Numbered from the stretch's first letter, positions 44,524 to 53,187 are shown. The stretch is 64,000 bases of DNA from Herbaspirillum hiltneri N3 (GCF_001267925.1 NZ_CP011409.1:4402001-4466000); one strand, 5' to 3'. The notes: generated by a model from the sequence alone, not told the origin. Made by a program: numbers and translations.

Positions 44524-44548
44524 ACCGAACCTTATTAGCGCCGCGCAC
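44524..44548. repeat. candidate distal transposon end
   Basis: CCGCGCACA at 44540-44548 is the inverted counterpart of TGTGTGCGG at 23073 (8 of 9 bases). Further inward both ends contain TCGGTTT, read into the element. The next five bases, ACTAT, nearly match the left flank ACTAG. A motif this short can occur by chance in 40 kb, so confidence is limited. Confidence 0.4.
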
Positions 44549-44648
44549 AACTATTGCGTCTGGAAGATGTTGACAGAGTTGACATTAGGCAATCTTTAAG
44601 CGACCTTATTATTCTTACTACTAAGAAACTCAAAAGAAGGGGAATGAT

Positions 44649-45233
44649 TTGTCCAAAAAATTGTTGGCTACCGCAGCCACTTGCGCCGCTCTGCTCACTG
44701 GCTGCCTTATTCCAGAGTCGTTTAAGGCAAAGGTCGATTTCGCTGCGAATGGCGACTATACCTTCAGCTACGATGGCACCGCAGTGCATGCCATGGCTGC
44801 CGCTGAGGAAAAGAAAACTGGGTCACTGCGAGCGAAGGACGAGGAGGGTCTGAAAGCTGAAGCCACCAAAATGAAGAATGACCCGCTGGTCCAGTCGGCC
44901 GAGTACCTTGGCCATGGTCGTTATCAGCTAAAACTGCTGGCAAAGAAAAAGGCTGGTGAAAATCTGAAGATGATGGATATCTTCTCAGTTACCCATGCAA
45001 AGGACGGAGTCATCACCATTACGTCTCCGAAGCTGGCCGCAAAGGATGTACAAGAATTGTCCAAACTGGGAATCAAGATAGATGGCACATTGGAAGTAAT
45101 TCTTCCGAAAAACGCGACTGTGATTTCTCACAACGCCACGAGCGAGCCAAAATTCTTCGGCCTTTTCGGCACCTACTCATGGAAGATTGGCTCTCTGGAC
45201 CAACGCCCTGAAATGAAAATTAAGCTGAAGTGA
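44649..45233 (+). CDS. putative lipoprotein
   Basis: A 194-residue exported protein with a short signal peptide and lipobox LLTGC near residue 19. TTG start with AGAAGGGG upstream. The mature part is Lys-rich with alternating strands; no family is recognised. Compositionally accessory. It is the first gene beyond the proposed transposon end. Confidence 0.7.
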   Translation: MSKKLLATAATCAALLTGCLIPESFKAKVDFAANGDYTFSYDGTAVHAMAAAEEKKTGSLRAKDEEGLKAEATKMKNDPLVQSAEYLGHGRYQLKLLAKKKAGENLKMMDIFSVTHAKDGVITITSPKLAAKDVQELSKLGIKIDGTLEVILPKNATVISHNATSEPKFFGLFGTYSWKIGSLDQRPEMKIKLK

Positions 45234-45391
45234 GAACCCCGATGCAAACAACAACACCGTCTTTAGGTTAGTGTCCTTCGTTGGAATATAGCCGCTATGC
45301 AATGCCATGGCGGCACAAGGCCGTCAATGTCATGAAGAGGCTATCCTCAATTTGACGAATAGCGATGTCATGATATTAATGGAGAGTATTA

Positions 45392-46162
45392 ATGGATAAC
45401 GAAGCAGCTTTCTCATTTAACTTCAGCGCATTTATGGCTAAGAAGGCAAAAATCTATAACTGGGAATTTCATGCGTTTCCGGTCGGCCATCAAGATGTGG
45501 AGCTAGGTGCAGATTTCGTCATTTCAGACTCGACAAGATACTCGATTATCGAATTCAAGGCTTCGCACGCAACCTGCGTTGCTGAGAATCGGAAATGGCG
45601 AAGGAGACAACTTTGCGAAAAGTTAGACACTACTATTCCTATGCGCGTCCCACACGATAAGTGCCATTTCATATCTTGGGTAGACTTGGAAACAGGGATT
45701 GCCAAGGTCAACATTTATCGTCACGAAGCTTGCAATCAGTCAGTGTTCGGCCAGTCGAGCAGACTGCTAGCCCTTGAACCTCTAGCTACAACACGCATGC
45801 TGGGCAGCCAATTTGCCGAGGGCTTTTTCAAGGGCAACAGTGAATTTTCACTCTCGCGCGAGGAATTCAAAGCATATGTGAAATGGGTAATGAAGGAAAC
45901 AAGCGGCTCCCAGGAAGAAACTCTGCGATTTTTAGTGAGCGACCCAACGTCGCAGGAATGTGTTCAGATTCCGCTGTTTTCTATTGAGCAAGTCCATGCG
46001 TGGATGCAAAAATATCCCTCACAAAATTCGAGCAATACTCCATCAACGCCCCAGACTCAGAATTCTGGCCTCGCCCCTAACGCTGGAAACGTCGCGGATG
46101 ATTCTCTTGATAACGACTCCCAAGATGCGCCAGGGAGAGGAGGCCCCAAGAGCGGAATTTGA
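45392..46162 (+). CDS. hypothetical protein, possible PD-(D/E)XK fold
   Basis: A 256-residue protein. GADFVISDSTRYSIIEFKAS has the Asp...Glu-x-Lys pattern of restriction-fold nucleases, preceded by a helix and a Glu at residue 37. The last 50 residues are a disordered Ser/Asn/Pro-rich tail. GGAGAG precedes the ATG. A nuclease assignment is suggestive only; no partner gene is obvious. Confidence 0.5.
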   Translation: MDNEAAFSFNFSAFMAKKAKIYNWEFHAFPVGHQDVELGADFVISDSTRYSIIEFKASHATCVAENRKWRRRQLCEKLDTTIPMRVPHDKCHFISWVDLETGIAKVNIYRHEACNQSVFGQSSRLLALEPLATTRMLGSQFAEGFFKGNSEFSLSREEFKAYVKWVMKETSGSQEETLRFLVSDPTSQECVQIPLFSIEQVHAWMQKYPSQNSSNTPSTPQTQNSGLAPNAGNVADDSLDNDSQDAPGRGGPKSGI

Positions 46163-46287
46163 ATGTACGCAGAAGTATAGAGAAATGTCACTCAACGTTG
46201 CGAAATTGAGCACAAGACACAAGAATGAAAAAATCCATGTAGATAACGTGGGCGCCGTTCCGACATAAAGTCAAAAAGCTGTTCCGG

Positions 46288-46590
46288 CTATTCCCTGAGC
46301 TTATCGAGCGCCAGTTGGACTCCGGTCTTGACCGTTAGCGGTGGAGCTGGTCCGTTAGGGCCAGCTATAAATTGCTGCAATATCTTTTTATCAAAAATAT
46401 CGATTTCGTAGCCAAGCCGGTCCAGCAACGTCATCAGCTCCATCACGCTATAGTCACCCTGTTCGTCCAGCATCCTGACGATGGTGCCGGCAGCGAACCC
46501 CAGGCTCGCATCCAAGTCGTCGTAGTTGAACGCGTATTGGCTCAGCTCGTTCCTGAGGAAGCCAGAGATGTCAGATAGGTTTTTCATCAA
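46288..46590 (-). CDS. antitoxin-like HTH protein, copy 1
   Basis: A 100-residue protein, about 85% identical to the one at 63656. The segment YDDLDASLGFAAGTIVRMLD and LLDRLGYEI resembles Xre-type HTH antitoxins. The start lies within the end of the upstream small ORF (46571-46735), so translation may be coupled. No toxin gene is adjacent. Confidence 0.65.
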   Translation of the reverse strand: MMKNLSDISGFLRNELSQYAFNYDDLDASLGFAAGTIVRMLDEQGDYSVMELMTLLDRLGYEIDIFDKKILQQFIAGPNGPAPPLTVKTGVQLALDKLRE

Positions 46591-46735
46591 TCGAGCGCTC
46601 TGATATCAAGGAATTTTTGACGACCAACTTCTCTCGAATAAGTCTTTGTGACTCTGCTTGCAAGGCTGCGGTCTCCTCCGGCTCAAATCCCAAGTCCACA
46701 AATACGTTGCCTCCGACAGGCGTCACATGTGTCAA
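46571..46735 (-). pseudogene. N-terminal fragment of HigA/Xre-type antitoxin
   Basis: A 54-codon frame starting TTG reads THVTPVGGNVFVDLGFEPEE followed by LQAESQRLIREKLVVK. This is the typical start of small Xre antitoxins, whose HTH half should follow but is absent. It overlaps the start of the 46288 gene. Probably a truncated remnant, possibly still expressed. Confidence 0.5.
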
Positions 46736-46760
46736 TTCGGTCTCGATATTCTTTTTCCAT

Positions 46761-47006
46761 TTACTCCTTCACCGAAGGGTGATTTCTCGCCTTTGCCAAA
46801 TCAACTCTACTCAACAAATTCTGAATCTTGTCCAGCTTCTGCTCGGCTGTTAAGGCCCGTTGCCGATACTGCGCGGCTTCCTTCAGCAGCAATGAAATCT
46901 GATACCAGTATTACGCCCCCAAGTCACCGTCTTCATGTTGCAGCCTGTGAAGCTTCTTCAGCGCTACCTCCAGGTCTATCGATGACTCGACGTCTGCGTT
47001 GCTCAT
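46761..47006 (-). pseudogene. 81-codon helical ORF with an internal stop
   Basis: MSNADVESSIDLEVALKKLH continues to codon 31, where TAA (46911-46913) interrupts. The same frame then continues ISLLLKEAAQYRQRALTAEQ to a second stop. The intact frame around one stop suggests recent decay or a sequencing error. It lies directly upstream of the antitoxin fragment. Confidence 0.45.
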
Positions 47007-47102
47007 GGCATTTCCAAGATTGGTCACGGTGATTTCAGTTTAGGTCGCGGAGCGTGCAACGCAACCTTTTGCAATTCGAGCAACGTAAGACCTTCGAAAA
47101 AT

Positions 47103-47171
47103 TGAGCGGATTTTCTGAAAATGAGCGGATTTTGAGCGGATTCGAGAAAAATGAGCGGATTTTGAGCGGAT
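47103..47171. repeat. five copies of TGAGCGGAT
   Basis: Copies at 47103, 47122, 47133, 47152 and 47163. The last four form two 30-base units, each with two copies 11 bases apart. It lies upstream of the Phd-like gene. Possibly operator sites, or slippage-generated DNA. Confidence 0.6.
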
Positions 47172-47243
47172 AACTAAGGCGTAAAAGGGAAGACATAGAC
47201 CCAGCATCTTAATTAGCTATCCGCGCTCTCAAGCTGGAGGAAC

Positions 47244-47531
47244 ATGATGAAAATCTTAGACATAACTTGCTTGGGACCCGAAGCTCGTCAGTTGATTGAA
47301 GCCATCGAGCGTAGCTACGAGCAAGAGATTGTTGTTGTGCGGGATGGCCAAACGATGGCCGGATTAGTGGCTCCGACAGCATCGTCAGCAGTACGGTTAG
47401 GACGAGCAAAGGGAAAATTTAACGTACCGAATGATATTGACGGCAATAACGAGGAAATACAGAGGATGTTTGAAAGAGACGACGCCGGAGATAAAAAGAG
47501 ACAAAAAATAGAATGTGAATATAGATATTGA
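47244..47531 (+). CDS. orphan Phd/YefM-type antitoxin
   Basis: A 95-residue protein: a Phd-like N-terminal DNA-binding fold (EARQLIEAIERSYEQEIVVV, DGQTMAGLV), then the toxin-binding tail GRAKGKFNVPNDIDGNNEEI. A charged extension of about 20 residues follows and no toxin gene is adjacent. The tail is strikingly similar to the HipA C-terminus at 34540. Confidence 0.65.
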   Translation: MMKILDITCLGPEARQLIEAIERSYEQEIVVVRDGQTMAGLVAPTASSAVRLGRAKGKFNVPNDIDGNNEEIQRMFERDDAGDKKRQKIECEYRY

Positions 47532-47723
47532 CGAATAAAATTTGCATTTGTGCAAAATACTGCCGACGCTCAGCTTACGCTGTCGCTAAGCAGCCGCCTC
47601 CAGGTATTAACAGAGCAGTAGACTTGGTCGCAAACTGAGATAGCAATGATGTAAAAATGCAGGCCGGACACTGCTCCACGTAGTGGTTCGGGAGGGAAGT
47701 ACAAACCTATAATTAAGAAAAAT

Positions 47724-49235
47724 ATGCCAACAAGTCAGCAGGTAACACGTTCGCTTGTAATAGAAAAATTGAAGGGTATATCTGGGTTGCAGGAGATTCG
47801 TTTTGACGAAAAACCCCTCACCGCTATCTTGGGGCCAAACGGATGCGGTAAATCGACAATATTGCATGCTCTAGCCTGCTGTTACCAACCGCCAGAAGAA
47901 GGAATCCAACCCAATTGGCGGTTCAAGGATTTTTTCACACCAACGACCGATGCGACGTGGGCGGGAAGTTCTCTGACCTTAGTACATTCCTATCGCGATG
48001 GAGTACAGGTATTTGGAGACGTTCGGACGCCTTATAAGAAAGACCTAGACCGATGGGTGCCTCGATATGAGCGTAGACCTCACAGGCCTTTAGCATTCAT
48101 TGGGATTCGAACCTGCGTCCCGACTATTGAACAAGAGACATACTCGAACATCATTAGGTACGTGACTTCGCCTCATGAAGACGCGCAGCCCATCATGGAT
48201 AAGATGAGCTTAGTGTTCAACAGACGCTACGTAGAGGTCAATGTGCACAAAGCGGCTTCCGGACGTCAGTACAACGGATTGGTTTTAGAGGGTGGGGCCC
48301 GCTATTCGTCATTGGCAATGGGTGCCGGCGAACAGCGTGCTTTGTATATGCTATTAATTGTCTATGGCGCTCCAAAGTACGCCTTGATTTTGATTGACGA
48401 AATTGACTTGCTTCTCCATACAGCCGCTTTGAAAGAATTATTAAAAATAATCCACGAAAGAGCTGATGAGATGTCGCTTCAGGTCGTCTTCACTACGCAT
48501 AGAGAAGCGGTACTTGAACTGCCTGAGTATGTGAGCATCAAGCATCTTCATACTGTGGGGGGAAAGACATATTGCTTTTCCAATACAAAACCAGATGCTA
48601 TGCAGCGACTAACCGGAGCACCTCATCGTGCATTAGAGATATTTGTAGAAGACGAAATGGCTCGTGCCATCGTTGGGCAAGTGCTTATCTCAATGCAAAT
48701 GAAACGATTCACAACGATTACACCTTTCGGTGCTGCAACGAACTGCTTCACGCTTGCCGCTGGATTGATGTTGAGTGGCAACTACAACTTTGCTCACCAA
48801 CTATTCGTCTTAGACGGTGACGTCTACACAAGTCCAGAGGCGAAGTTGGAACGAGCCAATAGCGCGCTGTCGGGTACCGAGGCAGATGCGGCAGACAGAC
48901 GTCAACAAATTGTTGGTGCAGTTAGACAATTTTGTCCAATGGCAGGCATTGCTCAAGCCCCAGAGCCACAACTTCACATGATGATTCGCACATTACCTGC
49001 CCCGTTGGACGATGAGGCGCAAGAGGTTGTGCAGATTGCAAACCAAATTCAAGTGGTGGACGACACGCATAGCTTTATCGGAAAAATTATTGAAGCTCTC
49101 AACTACGACAGGGTCGTAAGTTTGGCATTAATTGTCAGGGTCGCTAGCCGTTCTCCACATTGGCCCGGATATATTCAGGAAGTTCAAGCTTGGCTAGAGG
49201 CACTTCGCGATGATTTCATCGAAGCTGATGCTTGA
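47724..49235 (+). CDS. OLD-like ATPase with TOPRIM nuclease domain
   Basis: A 503-residue protein. ABC-type ATPase: Walker A GPNGCGKST (37-45), signature-like MGAGEQRALY, Walker B ALILIDEIDLLLH and the switch TTHREAV. The C-terminal TOPRIM region has EIFVEDEMARAIV and HQLFVLDGDVY, the acidic nuclease residues. Single-chain ATPase-TOPRIM proteins (class 1 OLD) are implicated in phage exclusion. No partner gene follows, so it would act alone. Confidence 0.78.
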   Translation: MPTSQQVTRSLVIEKLKGISGLQEIRFDEKPLTAILGPNGCGKSTILHALACCYQPPEEGIQPNWRFKDFFTPTTDATWAGSSLTLVHSYRDGVQVFGDVRTPYKKDLDRWVPRYERRPHRPLAFIGIRTCVPTIEQETYSNIIRYVTSPHEDAQPIMDKMSLVFNRRYVEVNVHKAASGRQYNGLVLEGGARYSSLAMGAGEQRALYMLLIVYGAPKYALILIDEIDLLLHTAALKELLKIIHERADEMSLQVVFTTHREAVLELPEYVSIKHLHTVGGKTYCFSNTKPDAMQRLTGAPHRALEIFVEDEMARAIVGQVLISMQMKRFTTITPFGAATNCFTLAAGLMLSGNYNFAHQLFVLDGDVYTSPEAKLERANSALSGTEADAADRRQQIVGAVRQFCPMAGIAQAPEPQLHMMIRTLPAPLDDEAQEVVQIANQIQVVDDTHSFIGKIIEALNYDRVVSLALIVRVASRSPHWPGYIQEVQAWLEALRDDFIEADA

Positions 49236-49560
49236 TATAGACTGAGCAATATGTTTCCGCATCGTAGCAGGCCCAGTCTTCATACATAAACGGCTGGCAA
49301 CAATATGGGGCCGGGTTAGCCGCAACCTCTCGTTAGCTAGTCTTTCGACCGGTTCCGAGCACCATCGGTTTCCCGATGCCTCTATCCCGAATTCATCGGT
49401 TGAATCCGTTGCCCAACAAGGTGAAGACTCTACCACCGACTACGCCCTCACCAAAATGCTCTTGCAACAGCCCGGTTAAATTGTAGCTCGATAAATGATG
49501 CCTAGGGCATCAAACAGATGGATGGCAGCTCCCGGCCGATAGTCGCAGTAGCCGTCTTAG
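49236..49560. other. non-coding stretch at the start of the cassette array
   Basis: No ORF has recognisable content on either strand. A degenerate array motif (CGGCCGATAGTCGCAG) is at about 49532, just behind the stop of the first cassette gene. The rest may be remnant DNA. Confidence 0.4.
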
Positions 49561-49869
49561 CTACTTCGCCGCTTTGCATTCGACGAGTAGGTTGTTCGGC
49601 GTAATCATCGGCACGGATGTCGCGGACCCATACCCTCCTGAAATATTGGCATTGCCAAGCTGGCCGAGATATCGAGCACCGTCGCTAGTCAAGATGTTGT
49701 ATCCGTTCGGACAGACTTCTCCAGCTTTCTCATAGCACGCGCTTAGTACCGCCGCACCGCATCTAATTGCATAGGCTGGTGAGCCACTTGGGCCAATAAT
49801 TTGTTTAGACGTCGCGCATGCGGACAAGAGCGCACCGACAAGGAAAAGCACAACGATTTTCATATTCAA
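49561..49869 (-). CDS. small lipoprotein (cassette gene)
   Basis: A 102-residue protein with a signal peptide and lipobox LLSAC (Cys18). Four further Cys in the mature part (RCGAAVLSACYEK, EVCPNG, ECKAAK) suggest disulphides. Function unknown. Array motif copies flank it on both sides. Confidence 0.65.
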   Translation of the reverse strand: MNMKIVVLFLVGALLSACATSKQIIGPSGSPAYAIRCGAAVLSACYEKAGEVCPNGYNILTSDGARYLGQLGNANISGGYGSATSVPMITPNNLLVECKAAK

Positions 49870-49912
49870 GCCTCTTCTAAGTGAGAGTCTGCTGTTAGCC
49901 GATTGCGGCCAT

Positions 49913-50401
49913 CTAGGCCGCCATTTCCCCTAGCTTTGCTATTACCAAGTGCAATTCTTTATCTTGCTTGTCACCGTGAAATGGCTTAACAACGAGGTGA
50001 GAGCGAGGCTGCCGTTGAATTTTCTCAGGACTGTCATCGACGATAACAATTTCCTCTACTTGATAGCCATGCTTCATTACCTTCCGAAGGTCTTTGATGT
50101 ACACATAGCCATTGGTGCGGGAGTCTACCTTTTGCACACATTTCTGCACATCCCAGCGAAAGAGAAGACCATGTTGGTCTCCAAAAAGTGCATTACTTAT
50201 AAACTCAACGTATTCAGGGCTTGCGGAAGACCACACTGCGACTGAGAATTTCACGGATGCAAATTTAATCAGGTCCGCCGCATATGGTCGAATATAGATG
50301 AAATAGTCAGAAAATCTCAAATCAGCAGGCTGTGCCAAGGGCTCCAGGCGCGCATGAACTAGCGTCTCGTCCAAATCAAATATAACTAGCTTGATGGGCA
50401 T
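49913..50401 (-). CDS. HAD phosphatase, NLI-interacting-factor type (cassette gene)
   Basis: A 162-residue cytosolic phosphatase. Motif I DLDETLVHA, motif II region VAVWSSASPEYVEF and motif III IVIVDDSPEKI match FCP1/SCP-like HAD enzymes. In bacteria such small proteins are usually of unknown substrate. Monocistronic, between array motifs. Confidence 0.8.
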   Translation of the reverse strand: MPIKLVIFDLDETLVHARLEPLAQPADLRFSDYFIYIRPYAADLIKFASVKFSVAVWSSASPEYVEFISNALFGDQHGLLFRWDVQKCVQKVDSRTNGYVYIKDLRKVMKHGYQVEEIVIVDDSPEKIQRQPRSHLVVKPFHGDKQDKELHLVIAKLGEMAA

Positions 50402-50473
50402 AGTATTCGGTAAGCATTTCTTAGATTTGATGTCATCTTCTGGTCGATTGCGGCTGTCTCAAAATTGAATGCA

Positions 50474-51268
50474 TCAACTACCAGTTGGTTCTTTCATTAC
50501 AGTGTCCCAAGGAAATTTCAAAACTACAGCATCTTCCAAAGTTAGCAAATCAGGGGCACCATAGGCCATAGTTGCATGCATCAACGCAGTGGCAGCCCCG
50601 CTCCAAGGTGATTGCAGTTCTATCTCACCCTCCTCATCAACAGTAATTGCGGCAGGGCCATTCACTACTTGCCCTCGGTTCAGTATCATGGATGACACCA
50701 GCGAAAGAGCGTAGCCCACTGGCGATACTTCATGCCCGACCCGAATTTGCAAAGTATCTTCTTGACTGGCACCTAGATAAACCGAATTCCCATCTACTTT
50801 GGTGAGCCATTTTTTCCAAGCGTTGGAATAGACTTCTCGCGATTGCGGTTGGAGGGCCACAGATAGAGCAAATGCTTCATCACGCGTCAAAGTGCTAATC
50901 CTGCCAAGAACTTCCGCCAAGAGCACACCATGTTTTCCCAGAAGGGAGGACGCCGTCAATTCCTCAACCACTACGACTGCAGTGGCCCTCGTATAGTTGG
51001 CGTAGGCCATTGGTTGTTCTTTTGCTTTTTCGAGAATCTTAACTCGGAGTAATCTGCCCGGCCAGCGAGAAACCAAGACGGCAGCCAACGAATGATTTAC
51101 AACTATCCAGGGCGGCGCGGCATTACTGTTGCGTACTGTGGCACCCACGCTGACGCTACGCAAAGCTTCTGCATCTATTTCGGTCACATAGACAAAGCCA
51201 TCTGAATCAACTCGGGAGTTCGGTAACGGCGCTCTAGGTTGCAATAGGGTTCGAATTCGTTTGAGCAT
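50474..51268 (-). CDS. hypothetical cytosolic protein (cassette gene)
   Basis: A 264-residue protein with no signal peptide or membrane segment and an alpha/beta composition (ALRSVSVGATVRNS; EVSPVGYALSLVSSMI). No family recognised. The longest gene of the array. Confidence 0.6.
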   Translation of the reverse strand: MLKRIRTLLQPRAPLPNSRVDSDGFVYVTEIDAEALRSVSVGATVRNSNAAPPWIVVNHSLAAVLVSRWPGRLLRVKILEKAKEQPMAYANYTRATAVVVVEELTASSLLGKHGVLLAEVLGRISTLTRDEAFALSVALQPQSREVYSNAWKKWLTKVDGNSVYLGASQEDTLQIRVGHEVSPVGYALSLVSSMILNRGQVVNGPAAITVDEEGEIELQSPWSGAATALMHATMAYGAPDLLTLEDAVVLKFPWDTVMKEPTGS

Positions 51269-51348
51269 TTCGTCAATCAGGTAGACGGATGAAATTAGGC
51301 AACGCGATAAACGTCTGTTTCTGGCCGGTTGCGGATATCCATCTTAAG

Positions 51349-51681
51349 TTAATCGTACTGTCGAATGATGACAACGCATTCAGCCAAGAGTTTTACGCGA
51401 AAGCGCTCTTCCACTGACGCTAATTTCAAATCTGTTTTAAGCATTGCTTCTGCGTCCCACCAAAGGCGTGCACTTCCTACGGGAATATCTTTTGGTACAG
51501 CTTTCGTAAATTCCGAAAATATCTTGTGCTTAGTATCGAACTCACTACCAAGGGTTCGGAGCACGTTCTCAATGCGGCTAGCCCCAACAAAAAGTCCGAC
51601 CTGTAATGTCAAGAGCGCCTTGGCCGCACTGACCAATTTTCGCACTCGTGCAGCTCGCTGTTCAGGGGTCATAGGTAGCAA
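51349..51681 (-). CDS. hypothetical helical protein (cassette gene)
   Basis: A 110-residue protein starting MLPMTPEQRAARVRKLVSAA, mainly amphipathic helices. Either of two Met codons could start it. No family recognised; flanked by array motifs. Confidence 0.55.
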   Translation of the reverse strand: MLPMTPEQRAARVRKLVSAAKALLTLQVGLFVGASRIENVLRTLGSEFDTKHKIFSEFTKAVPKDIPVGSARLWWDAEAMLKTDLKLASVEERFRVKLLAECVVIIRQYD

Positions 51682-51730
51682 TAAAATTTATATGTCCGTT
51701 GTGGCCGATTGCGGAAGCAATCGCGACAAT

Positions 51731-51982
51731 CTAATTGTAATTTGGCCAAGCAAGCTGTACGGCACAAATACAGGATGTGATGAGTGTTGCGGAGCTCGCT
51801 GGAAAATTCATGGGATTTTTGCGTAGCCTCGCCAGGACCACTCCAAGCTCGCCAAGACATTCCATCCCTGTGGCAGCAGCTGTCATTGCGTCATGAACTT
51901 GGTGGGCTTCGTCCTCTCGCCCAAGTCGTGAGAGCTCTTCTGCGAGTTTGCGAAAGCAATCATATCCGTCGTTAGAGGCCAT
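51731..51982 (-). CDS. small helical hypothetical protein (cassette gene)
   Basis: An 83-residue protein (NDGYDCFRKLAEELSRLGRE, EAHQVHDAMTAAATG) with a compact two-helix pattern often seen in orphan immunity-type proteins. The last 25 residues are more hydrophobic. Function unknown. Confidence 0.55.
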   Translation of the reverse strand: MASNDGYDCFRKLAEELSRLGREDEAHQVHDAMTAAATGMECLGELGVVLARLRKNPMNFPASSATLITSCICAVQLAWPNYN

Positions 51983-52069
51983 ATTAGTCTGCGAAAATTT
52001 GGATTTAAGTAGTTTGATGAAGAGTCTTCTTCTTGACGGTAGCCGAAGTAAATTGCACTTGCTAATAAC

Positions 52070-52357
52070 TCAACCGATTTTAGATTGAGGTCTTATACCA
52101 TCGTCATCAATTCGACAACACCATTTGACGTGGCTACTCCAGCCATCAGCTACGTTTCTGGTTACCTCGCCGTGAGCAATCAACTTATCAGCATGTCCAT
52201 TGTCATCGACATCGTCCATGTAAACAGTGATGACCATACCCTCGGATAGCTCGACTGCCCGACCAGAAGAGTCCACCTTCGTGTCACGCTGAGACAGAAG
52301 TACAGTAGTGGCATCTACCATCTCATTAAAATCGACATAAAAAATCGGATGAAGCAT
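52070..52357 (-). CDS. hypothetical protein (cassette gene)
   Basis: A 95-residue protein starting at ATG 52357 (MLHPIFYVDFNEMVDATTVL). A longer in-frame start would run into the array motif. Beta-rich with many acidic residues (VYMDDVDDNGHADK) and a CCRIDDDG tail, compatible with a small immunity fold. Function unknown. Confidence 0.55.
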   Translation of the reverse strand: MLHPIFYVDFNEMVDATTVLLSQRDTKVDSSGRAVELSEGMVITVYMDDVDDNGHADKLIAHGEVTRNVADGWSSHVKWCCRIDDDGIRPQSKIG

Positions 52358-52419
52358 ACCTATCCTATTGTTAAACCGTGGTTGCTCGAGATGTCTGCGT
52401 CTGGCCGATTGGAGACATC

Positions 52420-52851
52420 CTAGCTCTGCGAGGGCCAAATACCTATCAACCTCGTCGCAGTAATGTTGTCAGGCATAGCATCGTGATTGCCAGCTCCGTA
52501 AGTTACGTCGACTCGACATAGATTGCCACGCACATCCGCGAACAGAAGAATGTCTATTTCTTCCGATAGATTGGATTCAAACGCAAGCTCGCAAAATAGG
52601 CCAGAACCTGATTGTAGAGGCGCAACGATTGCTCCATCAGGAACAAGAAAGTCAAAACCGTTACACCCACAGTCACAAAGCGACGTCACAGCTCCGGCTG
52701 CGACCTGCTCGAAAAAAACACTACGAAGTGGCAACGCTTGGTCTTGTAATAGGCGAAGCCACTTCAGAGCTGTATCTTGGCTGTTAGGCATTCTCTTATC
52801 TTCTAATTCGCACTCAAGTAAGTCCCTGAGATTCGATATGATTTGATTCAA
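52420..52851 (-). CDS. hypothetical protein (cassette gene)
   Basis: A 143-residue protein with CDCGCNGFDFLV and a beta-rich acidic C-terminal half (EIDILLFADVRGNLCRVDVT). The composition is like polymorphic-toxin immunity proteins, but no family is certain. Confidence 0.55.
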   Translation of the reverse strand: MNQIISNLRDLLECELEDKRMPNSQDTALKWLRLLQDQALPLRSVFFEQVAAGAVTSLCDCGCNGFDFLVPDGAIVAPLQSGSGLFCELAFESNLSEEIDILLFADVRGNLCRVDVTYGAGNHDAMPDNITATRLIGIWPSQS

Positions 52852-52895
52852 CTCCGCGTTAAGCGTATCTGTCGTAGTTTGATTTGTTGTCTAAA

Positions 52896-53112
52896 TCATG
52901 AAATCCGCCAACGTCCCAGCGCCTCCAAGCATTCCTTAAAAAGTAGCTCTGGCCCGCTCAATGCGCTGAACCTCATCTGTTTCGATTACGGTCAGTTGCG
53001 TCAACATGTTGTCTATCCCTGGAAGATATACATGTCCGCGATTCTCTAGCAGGAGAATTTTGAGGCGAGCAAGCAAAGCGCCGCTTGCTGAAATACGACT
53101 CTTGATATTCAT
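52896..53112 (-). pseudogene. small cassette gene with a frameshift near its end
   Basis: The frame from ATG 53112 reads MNIKSRISASGALLARLKIL and stops at 52936 right after ARATF. Removing one T from the T5 run (about 52938) lets the frame continue KECLEALGRWRIS to 52896, a natural-looking end. Either a real one-base change or a homopolymer error. Confidence 0.45.
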
Positions 53113-53187
53113 ATTTTTCTTTTTCTCAATATTTGCTCTAAGACAGTGGCTGCTTCTGGCCAGTTGCGGGCATCTGGCGCGTTATCT

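Larger units (their letters stand above)
23073..44548 (+). mobile_element. Tn7-like transposon at attTn7 (right boundary tentative)
   Basis: The left boundary is placed at TGTGTGCGG, 20 bases behind the glmS stop and close to the Tn7 end TGTGGGCGG. All core Tn7 functions (TnsA, TnsB, TnsC, TniQ/TnsD) are encoded at 25243-33958. The proposed far end is CCGCGCACA at 44540-44548, the same motif inverted in an intergenic gap. The flanking five bases are ACTAG on the left and ACTAT on the right, an imperfect duplication. The presence of the element is well supported; the right end is a hypothesis and could lie beyond the window. Confidence 0.6.

Noticed and set aside
47103..47171. CRISPR array
   Set aside because: The repeats are 9 bases with 2-13-base gaps; no cas gene is anywhere in the window, and no other regularly spaced repeats were seen.
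49194..49436. 80-codon minus-strand frame behind the OLD gene
   Set aside because: Its end overlaps the OLD gene and the sequence shows no recognisable domain; could be a remnant but is not supportable.
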